Notes: generated by a model not told the origin, from the letters alone. Counted from the stretch's first letter, positions 8,459-16,758 are shown. The stretch: DNA of 45,790 nucleotides from an uncultured Clostridium sp. (GCA_900543325.1 UQQU01000021.1:1-45790), one strand, 5' to 3'. A program made the numbers and translations.

Positions 8459-9529
8459 TTATAGTTCAGTTTTAACTTCTATTTCATCTGCCTTCATAGA
8501 ATTTATAACTTCATTAACTTTTGTGATTGTATCTTCACTTAAGTTTGGATTTTCGCTTGGAATACCCACTGCATCCTTCTTAATATCAAATCTTAATACT
8601 TGTCCACCTTTTAAGTTACCATTTATTTCATCTTCTATTATTTGATAAGCAGTTTCATCAATCTTTTTAATAGCTGAAGTTAATACTACTGATTTATTTC
8701 CTTCATATATTCCATCATCATATTGGTCAGAGTCAACACCTATAACCCATGCCTCTTCGCCATTAACAACTCTTGATTTAGCTTCTGTAATAACACCTAT
8801 ATTAACACCTGCAGCAGCAGTAAATATTGCCTTAACTCCTCTATCGTACATTTTAGCTGCTAACTGTTGACCTAGAGCAGTATCATCAAATGAACCTGAG
8901 TAAACTATATTTTCAGCTTTTAAAGTAACATTTGTTCCATAGTGTTCATTAGCATAAGCTACACCTTGTTGGAATCCATAATTAAACTTTTTAACTGATG
9001 GTATTTCCATTCCACCCATAAATCCAAAATCACCACTTTGTAATTGAACTGCAGATGCAACACCTGCTATAAATCCACTTTGTTCCTCAGCAAAGTATAT
9101 AGCAACTGTATTATCAGCTATAGAATAATTGCCGTTACCATCATTAGGTTCCCCATCAATTAATACAAATTTTGTATCTTTGTATTGATCTTGTGCCTTG
9201 TATATAGCTGTTTCAAATTTATAACCTGGTGTTAATATAAACTTGTAACCTGAATCATAAAGATTTTGTATTTCTGTTAAATAGTTAGCTTCTGTTTCCC
9301 CTGCTGGTTGCATGTAGTTAGTTTCAAGTCCAAACTCTTTTTCAGCTTCTTTAATTCCTTCCCATGTACCTTGGTTAAATGACTTATCATCAATCGTTCC
9401 TGAGTTTGTAATCATTCCAACTTTTAATGTACCTTCTCCTGATGTTGATGAATTATTATCACTTCCACAACCAACTAATCCTGTTACCATTAGAGCTGAA
9501 AGTACTAATGCAACTATTTTCTTCTTCAT
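8459..9529 (-). CDS. BMP/PnrA-family lipoprotein 3 (nucleoside-binding)
   Basis: Third paralogue, 356 residues, lipobox LVGC with Cys21 and a short Ser/Asn linker. The BMP domain begins TLKVGMITNSGTIDDKSFNQ, with Asn where copies 1 and 2 have Asp. The glycine-rich loop is AAAGVNIGVIT instead of AAGGVGTGVIT, and the C-terminal stretch is more diverged (NSMKADEIEVKTEL). The reading frame is intact and keeps the family motifs, so it is probably functional. Unlike copies 1 and 2, its upstream aptamer and terminator look degraded, which predicts expression independent of guanine. Confidence 0.92.
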   Translation of the reverse strand: MKKKIVALVLSALMVTGLVGCGSDNNSSTSGEGTLKVGMITNSGTIDDKSFNQGTWEGIKEAEKEFGLETNYMQPAGETEANYLTEIQNLYDSGYKFILTPGYKFETAIYKAQDQYKDTKFVLIDGEPNDGNGNYSIADNTVAIYFAEEQSGFIAGVASAVQLQSGDFGFMGGMEIPSVKKFNYGFQQGVAYANEHYGTNVTLKAENIVYSGSFDDTALGQQLAAKMYDRGVKAIFTAAAGVNIGVITEAKSRVVNGEEAWVIGVDSDQYDDGIYEGNKSVVLTSAIKKIDETAYQIIEDEINGNLKGGQVLRFDIKKDAVGIPSENPNLSEDTITKVNEVINSMKADEIEVKTEL

Positions 9530-9670
9530 AAGTAGACTCCTCCTAAATATTATGGTTTTGATACGCTTATAATATTTACCCTACTTTTAAAAGATACATG
9601 AATTACTATAGTGAATTTAATACACCATAACTCATATATAGTTCGTATAGAGTTAATATATATTAAGCCC

Positions 9671-9735
9671 ACTCATAGCTGAAAATTTAAGGTTTTTCGT
9701 AGAAACATCTCACCATATTTGAGATTTATATGAGT
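9671..9735 (-). ncRNA. Degenerate purine riboswitch aptamer 3
   Basis: Clearly homologous to aptamers 1 and 2 and of equal length (65 bases): P1 ACTCAT/ATGAGT, TTTCTAC core and the GG/CC loop contacts remain. Changes hit the core: the J2/3 end reads TACG instead of TACC, J3/1 reads AGCT instead of GACT, and the base of P3 no longer pairs in register (G54 and A55 face A72 and C71). L2 is AATATGG. The C74 equivalent is still C. I infer loss or alteration of binding. The downstream region 9590-9635 no longer forms a good terminator. Confidence 0.8.
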
Positions 9736-9755
9736 CCTTTAATTATCTTCGTATC

Positions 9756-9783
9756 ATTATAATTTATCTGTTTTTTTTGTCAA
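9756..9783 (-). promoter_or_regulatory. Promoter of lipoprotein cassette 3
   Basis: TTGACA, 16 bases, TATAAT on the minus strand. It is kept intact although the aptamer and terminator behind it have decayed. Confidence 0.85.
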
Positions 9784-9853
9784 TATATGATTTATTTTGT
9801 GTAATATTTTTTTATTTCTCTTTTTAAATTTATGTTTTTTAATTAATTTAATA

Positions 9854-9896
9854 ATAAAAAAAGAAGATTAAAGCTTATTAATCTCTAATCTTCTTT
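9854..9896 (-). terminator. Terminator of asnB
   Basis: AGAAGATTAGAGATTAA pairs with TTTAATCTTCT around an AAGC-containing loop and is followed by seven U on the minus strand. Confidence 0.82.
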
Positions 9897-9933
9897 TATC
9901 ATATTATAACTTTAAAAGTATAATTTACTTATA

Positions 9934-11775
9934 TTAAATTAATATATTAACATTATACTCTCTTAACCAATTATCAACTTGTATTAAATATGCAATCATT
10001 TGTGGTCCTGTCATAAGTTGTCCAAACCAAGGTGTCTTATATGCGTCTCCCTTTGTGTCCACTATTTCTTGAACCTTATCTTTGTTTATTATTTCAAGTA
10101 TAGGTGAAGTTTTATCATCTAATATCTTATTCATCATACTACAAACAATATTTGTATATATAGGATTATGAGTCTTTGGATATGGACTCTTCTTTCTATA
10201 TACTATCTCATCTGGAAGTATTCCTACTAAAGCTCTCCTTAATAGACCTTTTTCTCTTCCATCTAAAAGTTTTACGTCCACAGGTAAATTGAAAGCATAA
10301 TCCACAATTCTATAATCTGCAAAAGGTACTCTAACTTCTAAACTATTATACATACTTACTCTATCTTTTCTGTTTAACAAATTAACCATAAACCATTTTA
10401 AATTTAGATAAAATAACTCTCTCATTCTATAAGTTTTTTTATCCTCATTATCTAAATGTGGTACTTGTTTTAAAGTTTTCAAGTATTCTTCATTAGTAAG
10501 CTCTTGAATCTTTATATTTTTCAAATTATCATTTAGAATTGTCTTTCTTTCACCAACAGACCTTGACCATGGGAAAGTATTAGCATTTATCATTTCCTCA
10601 TGAGTAAACCATGGGTAACCAGCAAATAATTCATCTGCACATTCTCCTGATAATCCAACAACAAAGTCTTTCCTAATTTCCTTACAGAATAACAATAGTG
10701 ATGAGTCTACATCTGCCATACCTGGCAAATCTCTACTGAATGTAGCTTCTCTCAATGCATGAGCTAAATCCTCTTGCTTTAATAAAACAGTTCTATGATC
10801 ACTATCTATAAATTTAGCCATTCTTTCTGCAAAATATTGGTCTGAAGTAGGTTGAAATAATGATGCTTTAAAATACTTATCATTACCTTCATAGTCTATT
10901 GAATAAGTTGTTAGTTTTTTTCCTTTTTCTTTAAAGTCATCAGCTGCTATAGCTGATATTGCTGATGAATCTAGTCCTCCTGATAAAAAAGTACATACCG
11001 GAACATCTCCTACCAATTGTCTTCTTATAGCATCAATTAATAGTTGTCTAACATGACTTATTGATTCATCAGTTGTCTCATTTAATTCTCTAGCTTCAAC
11101 TTTCCAATATTCCCATATCTTCATATTATCCTTTGTTACTAACATACAATTTGCTGGTGCTATTTCATTTATTCCCTTATATACTGCACTTCCTGGAGAT
11201 ACTGCTGGTCCTAATGCAAAAAGCTCTGTTAATCCATCTCTATCAATTTCTGCTTTTACTTCAGGATGTGCAAGTATTGTCTTAATTTCTGATCCAAAAA
11301 TTAGTGTACTACCTTTTTTAGAATAAAATAATGGCTTAACCCCCATAGGATCTCTAGCTAAAAATACTTGTTGCTTATCTTCATCATATATGGCAAATGC
11401 AAATATTCCATTTAACTTTTTAATAGCATCTATTCCCCAAGCAATATATGATGTTAATAGTACCTCTGTATCTGAGTAAGAATCAAAAGTAAAATTTTCT
11501 TCTAATAACTCTTTTCTTAAGTCTTCTGTATTATAAAGTTCTCCATTATATACTATAACGTATTTTTTCCCACCTACAATTTTAATCATTGGTTGTTTAC
11601 CTCCCTCAGGATCAACAACTATCAATCTTCTGTGTCCTAATAATACGTTGTTAGAGTCATATAGTCCTTCACTATCTGGTCCTCTTCTCTCTAATGTCTT
11701 TACCATCTTACAAAGTATATCTCTTTTTCCTTTTAAAATTCTATCAAAGTCTACCATTCCAGCTATTCCACACAT
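9934..11775 (-). CDS. asnB: Glutamine-hydrolysing asparagine synthetase
   Basis: Converts aspartate, glutamine and ATP to asparagine, glutamate and AMP in the cytoplasm. The N-terminal class II glutaminase starts MCGIAG, with Cys2 the nucleophile after Met removal; RRGPDSEG (30-37) and YNGELYN (77-83) are glutaminase motifs. The synthetase domain carries the ATP-pyrophosphatase loop SGGLDS (265-270), then LSGECADELFAGYPWF and the RVPFADYRIVDYAF motif. At 613 residues it fits the family. The start is fixed by the need for Cys2 and by GAGAAGGTG just upstream. It is a single-gene unit with its own terminator, downstream of the transporter pair. Confidence 0.97.
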   Translation of the reverse strand: MCGIAGMVDFDRILKGKRDILCKMVKTLERRGPDSEGLYDSNNVLLGHRRLIVVDPEGGKQPMIKIVGGKKYVIVYNGELYNTEDLRKELLEENFTFDSYSDTEVLLTSYIAWGIDAIKKLNGIFAFAIYDEDKQQVFLARDPMGVKPLFYSKKGSTLIFGSEIKTILAHPEVKAEIDRDGLTELFALGPAVSPGSAVYKGINEIAPANCMLVTKDNMKIWEYWKVEARELNETTDESISHVRQLLIDAIRRQLVGDVPVCTFLSGGLDSSAISAIAADDFKEKGKKLTTYSIDYEGNDKYFKASLFQPTSDQYFAERMAKFIDSDHRTVLLKQEDLAHALREATFSRDLPGMADVDSSLLLFCKEIRKDFVVGLSGECADELFAGYPWFTHEEMINANTFPWSRSVGERKTILNDNLKNIKIQELTNEEYLKTLKQVPHLDNEDKKTYRMRELFYLNLKWFMVNLLNRKDRVSMYNSLEVRVPFADYRIVDYAFNLPVDVKLLDGREKGLLRRALVGILPDEIVYRKKSPYPKTHNPIYTNIVCSMMNKILDDKTSPILEIINKDKVQEIVDTKGDAYKTPWFGQLMTGPQMIAYLIQVDNWLREYNVNILI

Positions 11776-11850
11776 AATTTCACCTTCTCATTAAATTCAT
11801 ATTATAGAATATGACGAACATTGTCTTTAAGTGAAAATTTAGTTAATACG

Positions 11851-11890
11851 CAACAAAAGAGAGACAGCGAATGCGTCTCTCTTTTGCTTG
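11851..11890 (-). terminator. Hairpin after the transporter pair
   Basis: CAAAAGAGAGAC and its complement form a 12-pair stem around an eight-base loop; the 3' arm itself ends in CTTTTG. It is a probable terminator for the NSS transporter operon, though the U-run after the stem is short. Confidence 0.65.
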
Positions 11891-11923
11891 CTAAATGTGT
11901 TATATCATTAATTTGGGATTTAA

Positions 11924-12031
11924 CTAATTCATTTCTTTTTCTTTTTTTATTGAGATAGCTAATGTAGTTATTAAACCACCCCATAATACTATTGCACCAA
12001 TTGCAAAATAAGTTAATGCTGTTGCCGTCAT
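11924..12031 (-). CDS. Small subunit of NSS-family amino-acid transporter (MetS-like)
   Basis: A 35-residue protein beginning MTATALTYFAIGAIVLWGG: one transmembrane helix followed by a charged tail (KKEKEMN). It matches the MetS type of small partner described for the methionine/alanine importer MetPS. It starts 13 bases after the NSS transporter's stop, and its GGAGG ribosome-binding site overlaps that stop (TAGGAGG), so the two are tightly coupled. The family assignment comes from size, single helix, sequence feel and position next to an NSS transporter. An alternative frame over the same DNA (11802-11984) has no such support. Confidence 0.85.
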   Translation of the reverse strand: MTATALTYFAIGAIVLWGGLITTLAISIKKEKEMN

Positions 12032-12044
12032 ATTAAACTACCTC

Positions 12045-13547
12045 CTATTCAAATTCCTCAAAATTTTCTATTTTCTTATTTTTCCATGGTCTTCTTGAGA
12101 ATAATAGAGCTACTATTATTCCTAGTGCAATAACAGACCATCCATAGGCAAATAACTCTAGTAAGTTATATCCACCATAAGGTGTTTTAATTTCTGTTAC
12201 AAAATTGCTAACTAACATTATTGCTAACATTGTTGGTGTTATAAACTTAATAGTGAAATCCCACCATCTTCCTATCCTAAAGTATGAAGTTTTATTTGTA
12301 TGATTTCTAATCGTTTCAGGTTTAATTATCCATCCTATAACAATAGCTTCTAATAATCCTACAACGACGATTCCATAACAGTTAATGAAATTATCCATTA
12401 TATCTAATATATATAATCCTGCTCCTGATGCAAATGTTGCACTCATAATAACACCTAGTAAAGCTATACCAGAAACAACTTTCTTACGTTCCCAACTTGT
12501 TTTATCAATTATAGCTGATGATACAGCTTCAACTAAAGATACACAAGATGTTAATCCTGCGAAAACTAAACAAGCAAAGAATAAACATCCAAGTATAGTT
12601 CCCCATGTTCCCATAACTGAAAATACTTTAGGGAACACTATAAATGCTAACCCAATACCACTTGAAACAACTTCATCAATTCCAACACCTTGGCTTGTTG
12701 CCATAAACCCTAAAATTGCAAATACCCCAATTGCACATAAGAATTCAAATCCACAGTTTGCAAATCCAGTCATAAATGCACTATTATTTATATCTGTCTT
12801 TTTAGGTAAATAGCTTGAATAAGTCATCATTATTCCCATAGCTAAACTTAATGAATAGAATACTTGTCCATATGCTGCTATCCAAACCTTTGGTTCCATT
12901 ACCTTGCTCCAATCAGGAGTGAATAATTTATTTAATCCTAAAGTAGCCCCCTCTAAAGTTACACCTCTTATAACGATTATTACCATTATTCCAACTAATG
13001 TAGGTAATAAAACTTTATTTAATTTCTCTATACCACCTTTTACACCTCTATAACATATAAACCAACTAATTCCCCAAACCAATACTATTCCAATTAATAC
13101 AGGCCAAATAACTGTTCCAAATTGGAATGGTGATTCTGTAAGCTTTAAAAAGTCATTATAGAAAAATGAATTTGGATCACTACCCCAACCTTTTGAAAAG
13201 CTTAGTGTAAAATACTTCATAGCCCAACTTAAAATCATTGAATAATATCCTAATATAAAGAATGCAGTAATACTTGGCCACCATCCAAGCCACTCCCATT
13301 TTTTATTTCCTCTTGCCATAGCTAATGGAGTAGACCCTTTAAATTTATGTCCCATTCCATATTCTAAAATCAATAACGGTATACCAGCTGTAAATATAGC
13401 AAAAAAGTATGGAACTAAAAATGCTCCTCCTCCATTTTCATAAACTAGGTATGGAAATCTCCATATGTTACCTAAACCAACTGCCGATCCTACTGCCGCT
13501 AATATAAAACCAAGTTTTGTCCCCCACTGGTCTCTTTTATTCTCCAT
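12045..13547 (-). CDS. Sodium-dependent NSS-family transporter (MetP-like)
   Basis: Secondary sodium symporter for an amino acid, probably methionine, alanine or a related neutral substrate by analogy with MetPS. It has 500 residues and about 11-12 membrane helices. The N-terminal signature is GSAVGLGNIWRFPY (about 20-33), the unwound sodium- and substrate-binding helix of the LeuT fold, followed by ENGGGAFLVPYF. The C-terminus is charged. The ATG lies behind AAGGGGG. The small partner gene follows directly. The 13548-13922 gap holds its promoter at 13602-13630 and, next to the HAD gene, AT-rich DNA with a possible terminator. Confidence 0.93.
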   Translation of the reverse strand: MENKRDQWGTKLGFILAAVGSAVGLGNIWRFPYLVYENGGGAFLVPYFFAIFTAGIPLLILEYGMGHKFKGSTPLAMARGNKKWEWLGWWPSITAFFILGYYSMILSWAMKYFTLSFSKGWGSDPNSFFYNDFLKLTESPFQFGTVIWPVLIGIVLVWGISWFICYRGVKGGIEKLNKVLLPTLVGIMVIIVIRGVTLEGATLGLNKLFTPDWSKVMEPKVWIAAYGQVFYSLSLAMGIMMTYSSYLPKKTDINNSAFMTGFANCGFEFLCAIGVFAILGFMATSQGVGIDEVVSSGIGLAFIVFPKVFSVMGTWGTILGCLFFACLVFAGLTSCVSLVEAVSSAIIDKTSWERKKVVSGIALLGVIMSATFASGAGLYILDIMDNFINCYGIVVVGLLEAIVIGWIIKPETIRNHTNKTSYFRIGRWWDFTIKFITPTMLAIMLVSNFVTEIKTPYGGYNLLELFAYGWSVIALGIIVALLFSRRPWKNKKIENFEEFE

Positions 13548-13601
13548 TGTTATTCCCCCTTTTTGTCATCTTTAATATGTGCTTCAACTAACCTTGTCTT
13601 T

Positions 13602-13630
13602 ATAATATATTACTCTATTATTTTTTTCAA
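13602..13630 (-). promoter_or_regulatory. Promoter of the NSS transporter pair
   Basis: TTGAAA, 17 bases, TATTAT on the minus strand, about 55 bases before the ATG. It is a reasonable vegetative promoter in AT-rich DNA, so some chance match is possible. Confidence 0.5.
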
Positions 13631-13865
13631 GCTTTTTATAAAAAACTATCAATTCAAACTTGTATTTTCTTATTGATTTATTAATAATTTTGTAATTTTA
13701 TTTATATTTTTATTTTTTCCGCATATAAAACTATTGATATATCTTACTTTAATTGAATTTACAATTTGTTAATTTATTAGGTAAATTCTTCATTTTTTCT
13801 TCTTTAAAACGCTTTCATTTCTTTTCTTTAGATATATCTATAATTTTTTTTATTAATAAAATAAT

Positions 13866-13921
13866 AAAACAGAAAATATTTTATTATTTTATTAATAATA
13901 TAACACTTCCTGTTTTAATTT
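13866..13921 (-). terminator. Possible terminator of the HAD phosphatase gene
   Basis: TAAAACAG and CTGTTTTA form an outer stem around an inner AT-rich hairpin (TATTATTAATAAAATAATA), followed by U-rich sequence on the minus strand. It lies directly after the stop at 13923. Confidence 0.4.
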
Positions 13922-13922
13922 A

Positions 13923-14750
13923 TTATTTAGTTTTAAATCTATTTGCTAAGAATTCAGCAACTCCATCTTCTTCACAACTACCTATTACCTCAGTAGCTAT
14001 TTTTTTAATCTCTTCAGCTGCATTTGCAGTAGCATATGCTTCATCAGCTAATTCAAACATAGGTATATCATTTAAATTATCCCCAAAACAAATAACTTTA
14101 CTATAATCTATATATTTTGATAAATATTTTATACCATTAGCTTTAGAGGCCTCACTACTATATGCTTCTAAAAAGTAACAATCTTCATATACATCTTTAT
14201 AATAGTTAACTGTTATTCCTTCAATAGCACTAATTTCTTCGGCAATTGATTTTATTTTTTCATAATCATCAAAAGCTACAAAATTAATTATGTTAGAATA
14301 TATTATTGATTCCTTATAATTTTCAATCTTTACAAAAGTTTTTAACTTTTTATCAGTTCTTTCTTTATAAAAATTATATTCATAAACATTTTCAAATTCT
14401 TTATGATATACCCATAAATGATTATCTTTAACACCATATACTAATGGATTTTTATTATATGATTTAAAAATATCTAACACTTTATTGGCTGATTCTTTCT
14501 CTATTCCTTTAATATCTATATACTTTAATTCTTTTGTATCATATATTAATACTCCATTCATTAAAGCAACTGGCAATTTTAAATTTAAATCTTGCAATAT
14601 TTCAACTGCTGTTGCTGGAGTTCTAGCCGTAGCTACAGTAAAATTAACACCTTTATCAATTAATTTATTTAAAATTTCTACAGATTTTTTAGGAACCTCT
14701 CTCTTACTATTAATTAATGTTCCATCTAAATCAGTTACAAACAATTCCAT
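13923..14750 (-). CDS. HAD-superfamily Cof-type phosphatase
   Basis: Cytoplasmic phosphatase of the Cof/YidA subfamily, which usually acts on sugar phosphates, FMN or PLP; the substrate cannot be told from sequence. Motif I is FVTDLDGTL with nucleophile Asp7 and acid Asp9. Motif II is the T in FTVATAR. The C2-type cap occupies about 80-190. Motif IV is GDNLNDIPMFE near 220, where two Asp coordinate magnesium. At 275 residues the length is typical. The start is preceded by GGAGAG. It appears to be monocistronic. Confidence 0.93.
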   Translation of the reverse strand: MELFVTDLDGTLINSKREVPKKSVEILNKLIDKGVNFTVATARTPATAVEILQDLNLKLPVALMNGVLIYDTKELKYIDIKGIEKESANKVLDIFKSYNKNPLVYGVKDNHLWVYHKEFENVYEYNFYKERTDKKLKTFVKIENYKESIIYSNIINFVAFDDYEKIKSIAEEISAIEGITVNYYKDVYEDCYFLEAYSSEASKANGIKYLSKYIDYSKVICFGDNLNDIPMFELADEAYATANAAEEIKKIATEVIGSCEEDGVAEFLANRFKTK

Positions 14751-14837
14751 ATTTTCACTCTCCTCTTTTGTACTTCTTTAATATAGGGTTATTTAGTTTA
14801 CCACATAAACATAATTTATGCCACATAAAAATTTAAA

Positions 14838-14900
14838 GAGTTATATTAATCTGATTTCTATGTATATAATTACTATATCCATAAATCAAACTAACATAAC
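14838..14900 (-). terminator. Terminator-like hairpin after the amidase gene
   Basis: GAGTTATGTTAGTTTGATTT pairs imperfectly with AAATCAGATTAATATAACTC across a loop of about 23 bases, followed by TTTAAATTTTT on the minus strand. It is probably the terminator of the amidase, though the loop is long. Confidence 0.5.
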
Positions 14901-14932
14901 TCATTAGTCAATATGAAAATATCAACATTAAA

Positions 14933-16342
14933 CTATGCTATATTAAAATCTACATATTCATTTAATATATAACCTATTGTATCATTATATTGTATTTTAC
15001 TCCACTCACCATTATCTTCTATTACAGAAACTTTTTCTCCCATAGCAATTGTCCCCATAACATTTGCTTCATAATTGGATTCATCTCTTACTTTTAGTGA
15101 TAACGTAACAGCTGTTCCTTCTCTTAAAACTGTATTTTCTGCAATACTTCTTGTGTTTACTAGAATATAATCTTTTGATACATATCCATAACCACTTCCG
15201 TATTTTATTTTATACCAACTTCCGCTTGTTTCTACTATTTCTACTTGTACCCCATTACTTAATGAACCTATTACAGAATAGCTTGTTCCTGCTCCACTTC
15301 TTACATTTAATGCACCATTTACTTTTATCGTTCCAGTTTGCGTTGTTGTAGCATTACTATTTCCACTATTATTACTATTATTACTTCCACTATTATTTAA
15401 TATAACATTTGTCGCTAAGTAATCCATTATTCCACTAACAATACCCTCTGCAACTTTATCTTGATAACTGCTAGAACTTAAATTCTTAGCTTCAGTAGGA
15501 TTTGATATAAATCCACACTCAACTAAGTTAGAAGGCATACTTGCAGTTTGAATTACTGAATAATTAGCAGTCTTAACCCCTCTATTAGTAGCATTAGTAG
15601 ATTGTATTAAATCATTTTGTATTTCAACTGCTAATTCTTTACTATCTTGTCTTGATGAGTGATAGTAAGTTTCTATTCCATTAGCGCTAGAACTTGTTGC
15701 AGAATTTTGATGTATAGAAACAAATATATCAGATCCCCAATTATTTGCCATTGTAGTTCGCTCAGTTAATGACAAATATGTATCATCATATCTACTCATT
15801 TTTACTTGTACACCTTTTGCTTTTAACTTAGCCTCTATTTTTTGTGCTATTTGCAGATTTATTTCATCTTCAAATACTCCATTTTGTACTGCACCATTAT
15901 CGTATCCCCCATGCCCTGGGTCTATAAATACTTTATAATAGTCTCTATCAACATTTTTAGTTATACTTCTTGAATAACTAGCCGTTGATACTCCCTGCTC
16001 TGTTATGCATACTTCTAAGATATATACTGTATCAGCTGTTTGTTGAGATACAAAGGTACTACCAACAGCTTTTCCTACTAATTCTCCGTCAACTATTTCT
16101 GCTACATTTTCATTATAAATAGTCCACCCTTCATTTATAGGTAAGTTTATAGCTTCACCGACAGTTAAAACTAATCCATCCTCTAATACGATTTCTTCAT
16201 CTTTATATTTTTCTAATAATTTAATCAAGTCACTTTCTGATACATTATAAATTTCCTCTGCTTGTACTATGCTAGAAGGAGTTATTAACATTCCTGAAAG
16301 TATCAATAGACTTAATATCTTTAACTTATTAATATTAACCAC
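14933..16342 (-). CDS. Secreted N-acetylmuramoyl-L-alanine amidase with two SH3 domains
   Basis: Zinc hydrolase that cuts the amide between muramic acid and the peptide stem of peptidoglycan. The signal peptide (1-28) ends near VQAEE. The catalytic Amidase_3 domain spans about 136-312: DPGHGG supplies zinc ligand His144, Glu159 and His211 (SIHQNS) complete the site, and Glu275 in VECGFISNP is catalytic. A Ser/Asn linker (316-331) leads to two bacterial SH3 domains (about 337-395 and 404-467) for wall binding. The reading frame begins with GTG at 16342, which lacks a good ribosome-binding site. AAGGTGG lies just inside it, 5 bases before an in-frame ATT at codon 4, so the true start is uncertain by a few codons. 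Confidence 0.93.
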   Translation of the reverse strand: MVNINKLKILSLLILSGMLITPSSIVQAEEIYNVSESDLIKLLEKYKDEEIVLEDGLVLTVGEAINLPINEGWTIYNENVAEIVDGELVGKAVGSTFVSQQTADTVYILEVCITEQGVSTASYSRSITKNVDRDYYKVFIDPGHGGYDNGAVQNGVFEDEINLQIAQKIEAKLKAKGVQVKMSRYDDTYLSLTERTTMANNWGSDIFVSIHQNSATSSSANGIETYYHSSRQDSKELAVEIQNDLIQSTNATNRGVKTANYSVIQTASMPSNLVECGFISNPTEAKNLSSSSYQDKVAEGIVSGIMDYLATNVILNNSGSNNSNNSGNSNATTTQTGTIKVNGALNVRSGAGTSYSVIGSLSNGVQVEIVETSGSWYKIKYGSGYGYVSKDYILVNTRSIAENTVLREGTAVTLSLKVRDESNYEANVMGTIAMGEKVSVIEDNGEWSKIQYNDTIGYILNEYVDFNIA

Positions 16343-16588
16343 CTTGCTTTCTATTTACGTATAAGTGAGATTTCAAATTTTAATTTTCTCAATATAACTT
16401 GAGTTAAACTCAAAATTTAACCAGTTTAAGTATATATACTATATTTATTATCTATTTCAAAATAAACTTTCTATATTACATTATACATAATTTTACGGCA
16501 AAATGAATCAAATTTTAACGAAAATTTGGTATAATTTAAATTAAAAACATTATATTTCCACTTTTGATATAAATATGGGAATATAAAG

Positions 16589-16632
16589 AAATAAAATCAC
16601 AATATATTCATTTATATTGTGATTTTATTTCT
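16589..16632. terminator. Symmetric hairpin after the 40-residue gene
   Basis: AATCACAATATA and its complement form a 12-pair stem flanked by A-rich sequence on one side and T-rich on the other, so it can end transcription in both directions. On the minus strand it directly follows the small gene ending at 16636. The gap 16343-16588 holds no gene; the amidase promoter must lie there but I see no clear match. Confidence 0.7.
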
Positions 16633-16635
16633 ATA

Positions 16636-16758
16636 CTATTTAATTTTTTTCCAAGCAATCATTACAAATTCTTTACCTGTTTCAGATTTAACTAAATCTT
16701 CAGCTTTTTTTATAGCTTCTATTTCTTCTTTATTTACTTCTGCAACTTTATAATCCAT
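16636..16758 (-). CDS. Conserved-looking 40-residue protein
   Basis: A small acidic-basic protein starting MDYKVAEVNKEEIEAIKKAE and ending with VMIAWKKIK. It has no signal peptide or membrane helix and probably forms one or two short helices. AAGGAG lies 8 bases before the ATG and a symmetric terminator follows the stop, so it has the signals of a real transcription unit. I do not recognise a function. It is separated by 80 bases from the decarboxylase-family gene upstream, so it could be cotranscribed with it. Confidence 0.7.
   Translation of the reverse strand: MDYKVAEVNKEEIEAIKKAEDLVKSETGKEFVMIAWKKIK

Larger units (their letters stand above)
5507..9783 (-). repeat. Three tandem copies of a riboswitch-lipoprotein cassette
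   Basis: Three units of about 1.37 kb (5507-6878, 6994-8363, 8407-9783) share the same order: promoter, purine aptamer, regulatory terminator, BMP lipoprotein gene, terminator with a CTATGTTAA stem. The proteins are clearly paralogous along their whole length. Units are separated by AT-rich spacers of roughly 40-115 bases. The arrangement implies tandem duplication of the regulated cassette as a whole, followed by divergence. Confidence 0.9.

Noticed and set aside
11802..11984. 60-codon minus-strand open frame after the NSS transporter
   Set aside because: It overlaps the well-supported 35-residue small-subunit gene in another frame, lacks a ribosome-binding site and reads through the terminator hairpin.
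13753..14106. 117-codon plus-strand open frame
   Set aside because: Composed mainly of Phe, Ile and Leu from AT-rich DNA and half of it is antisense to the HAD gene; no start signal.
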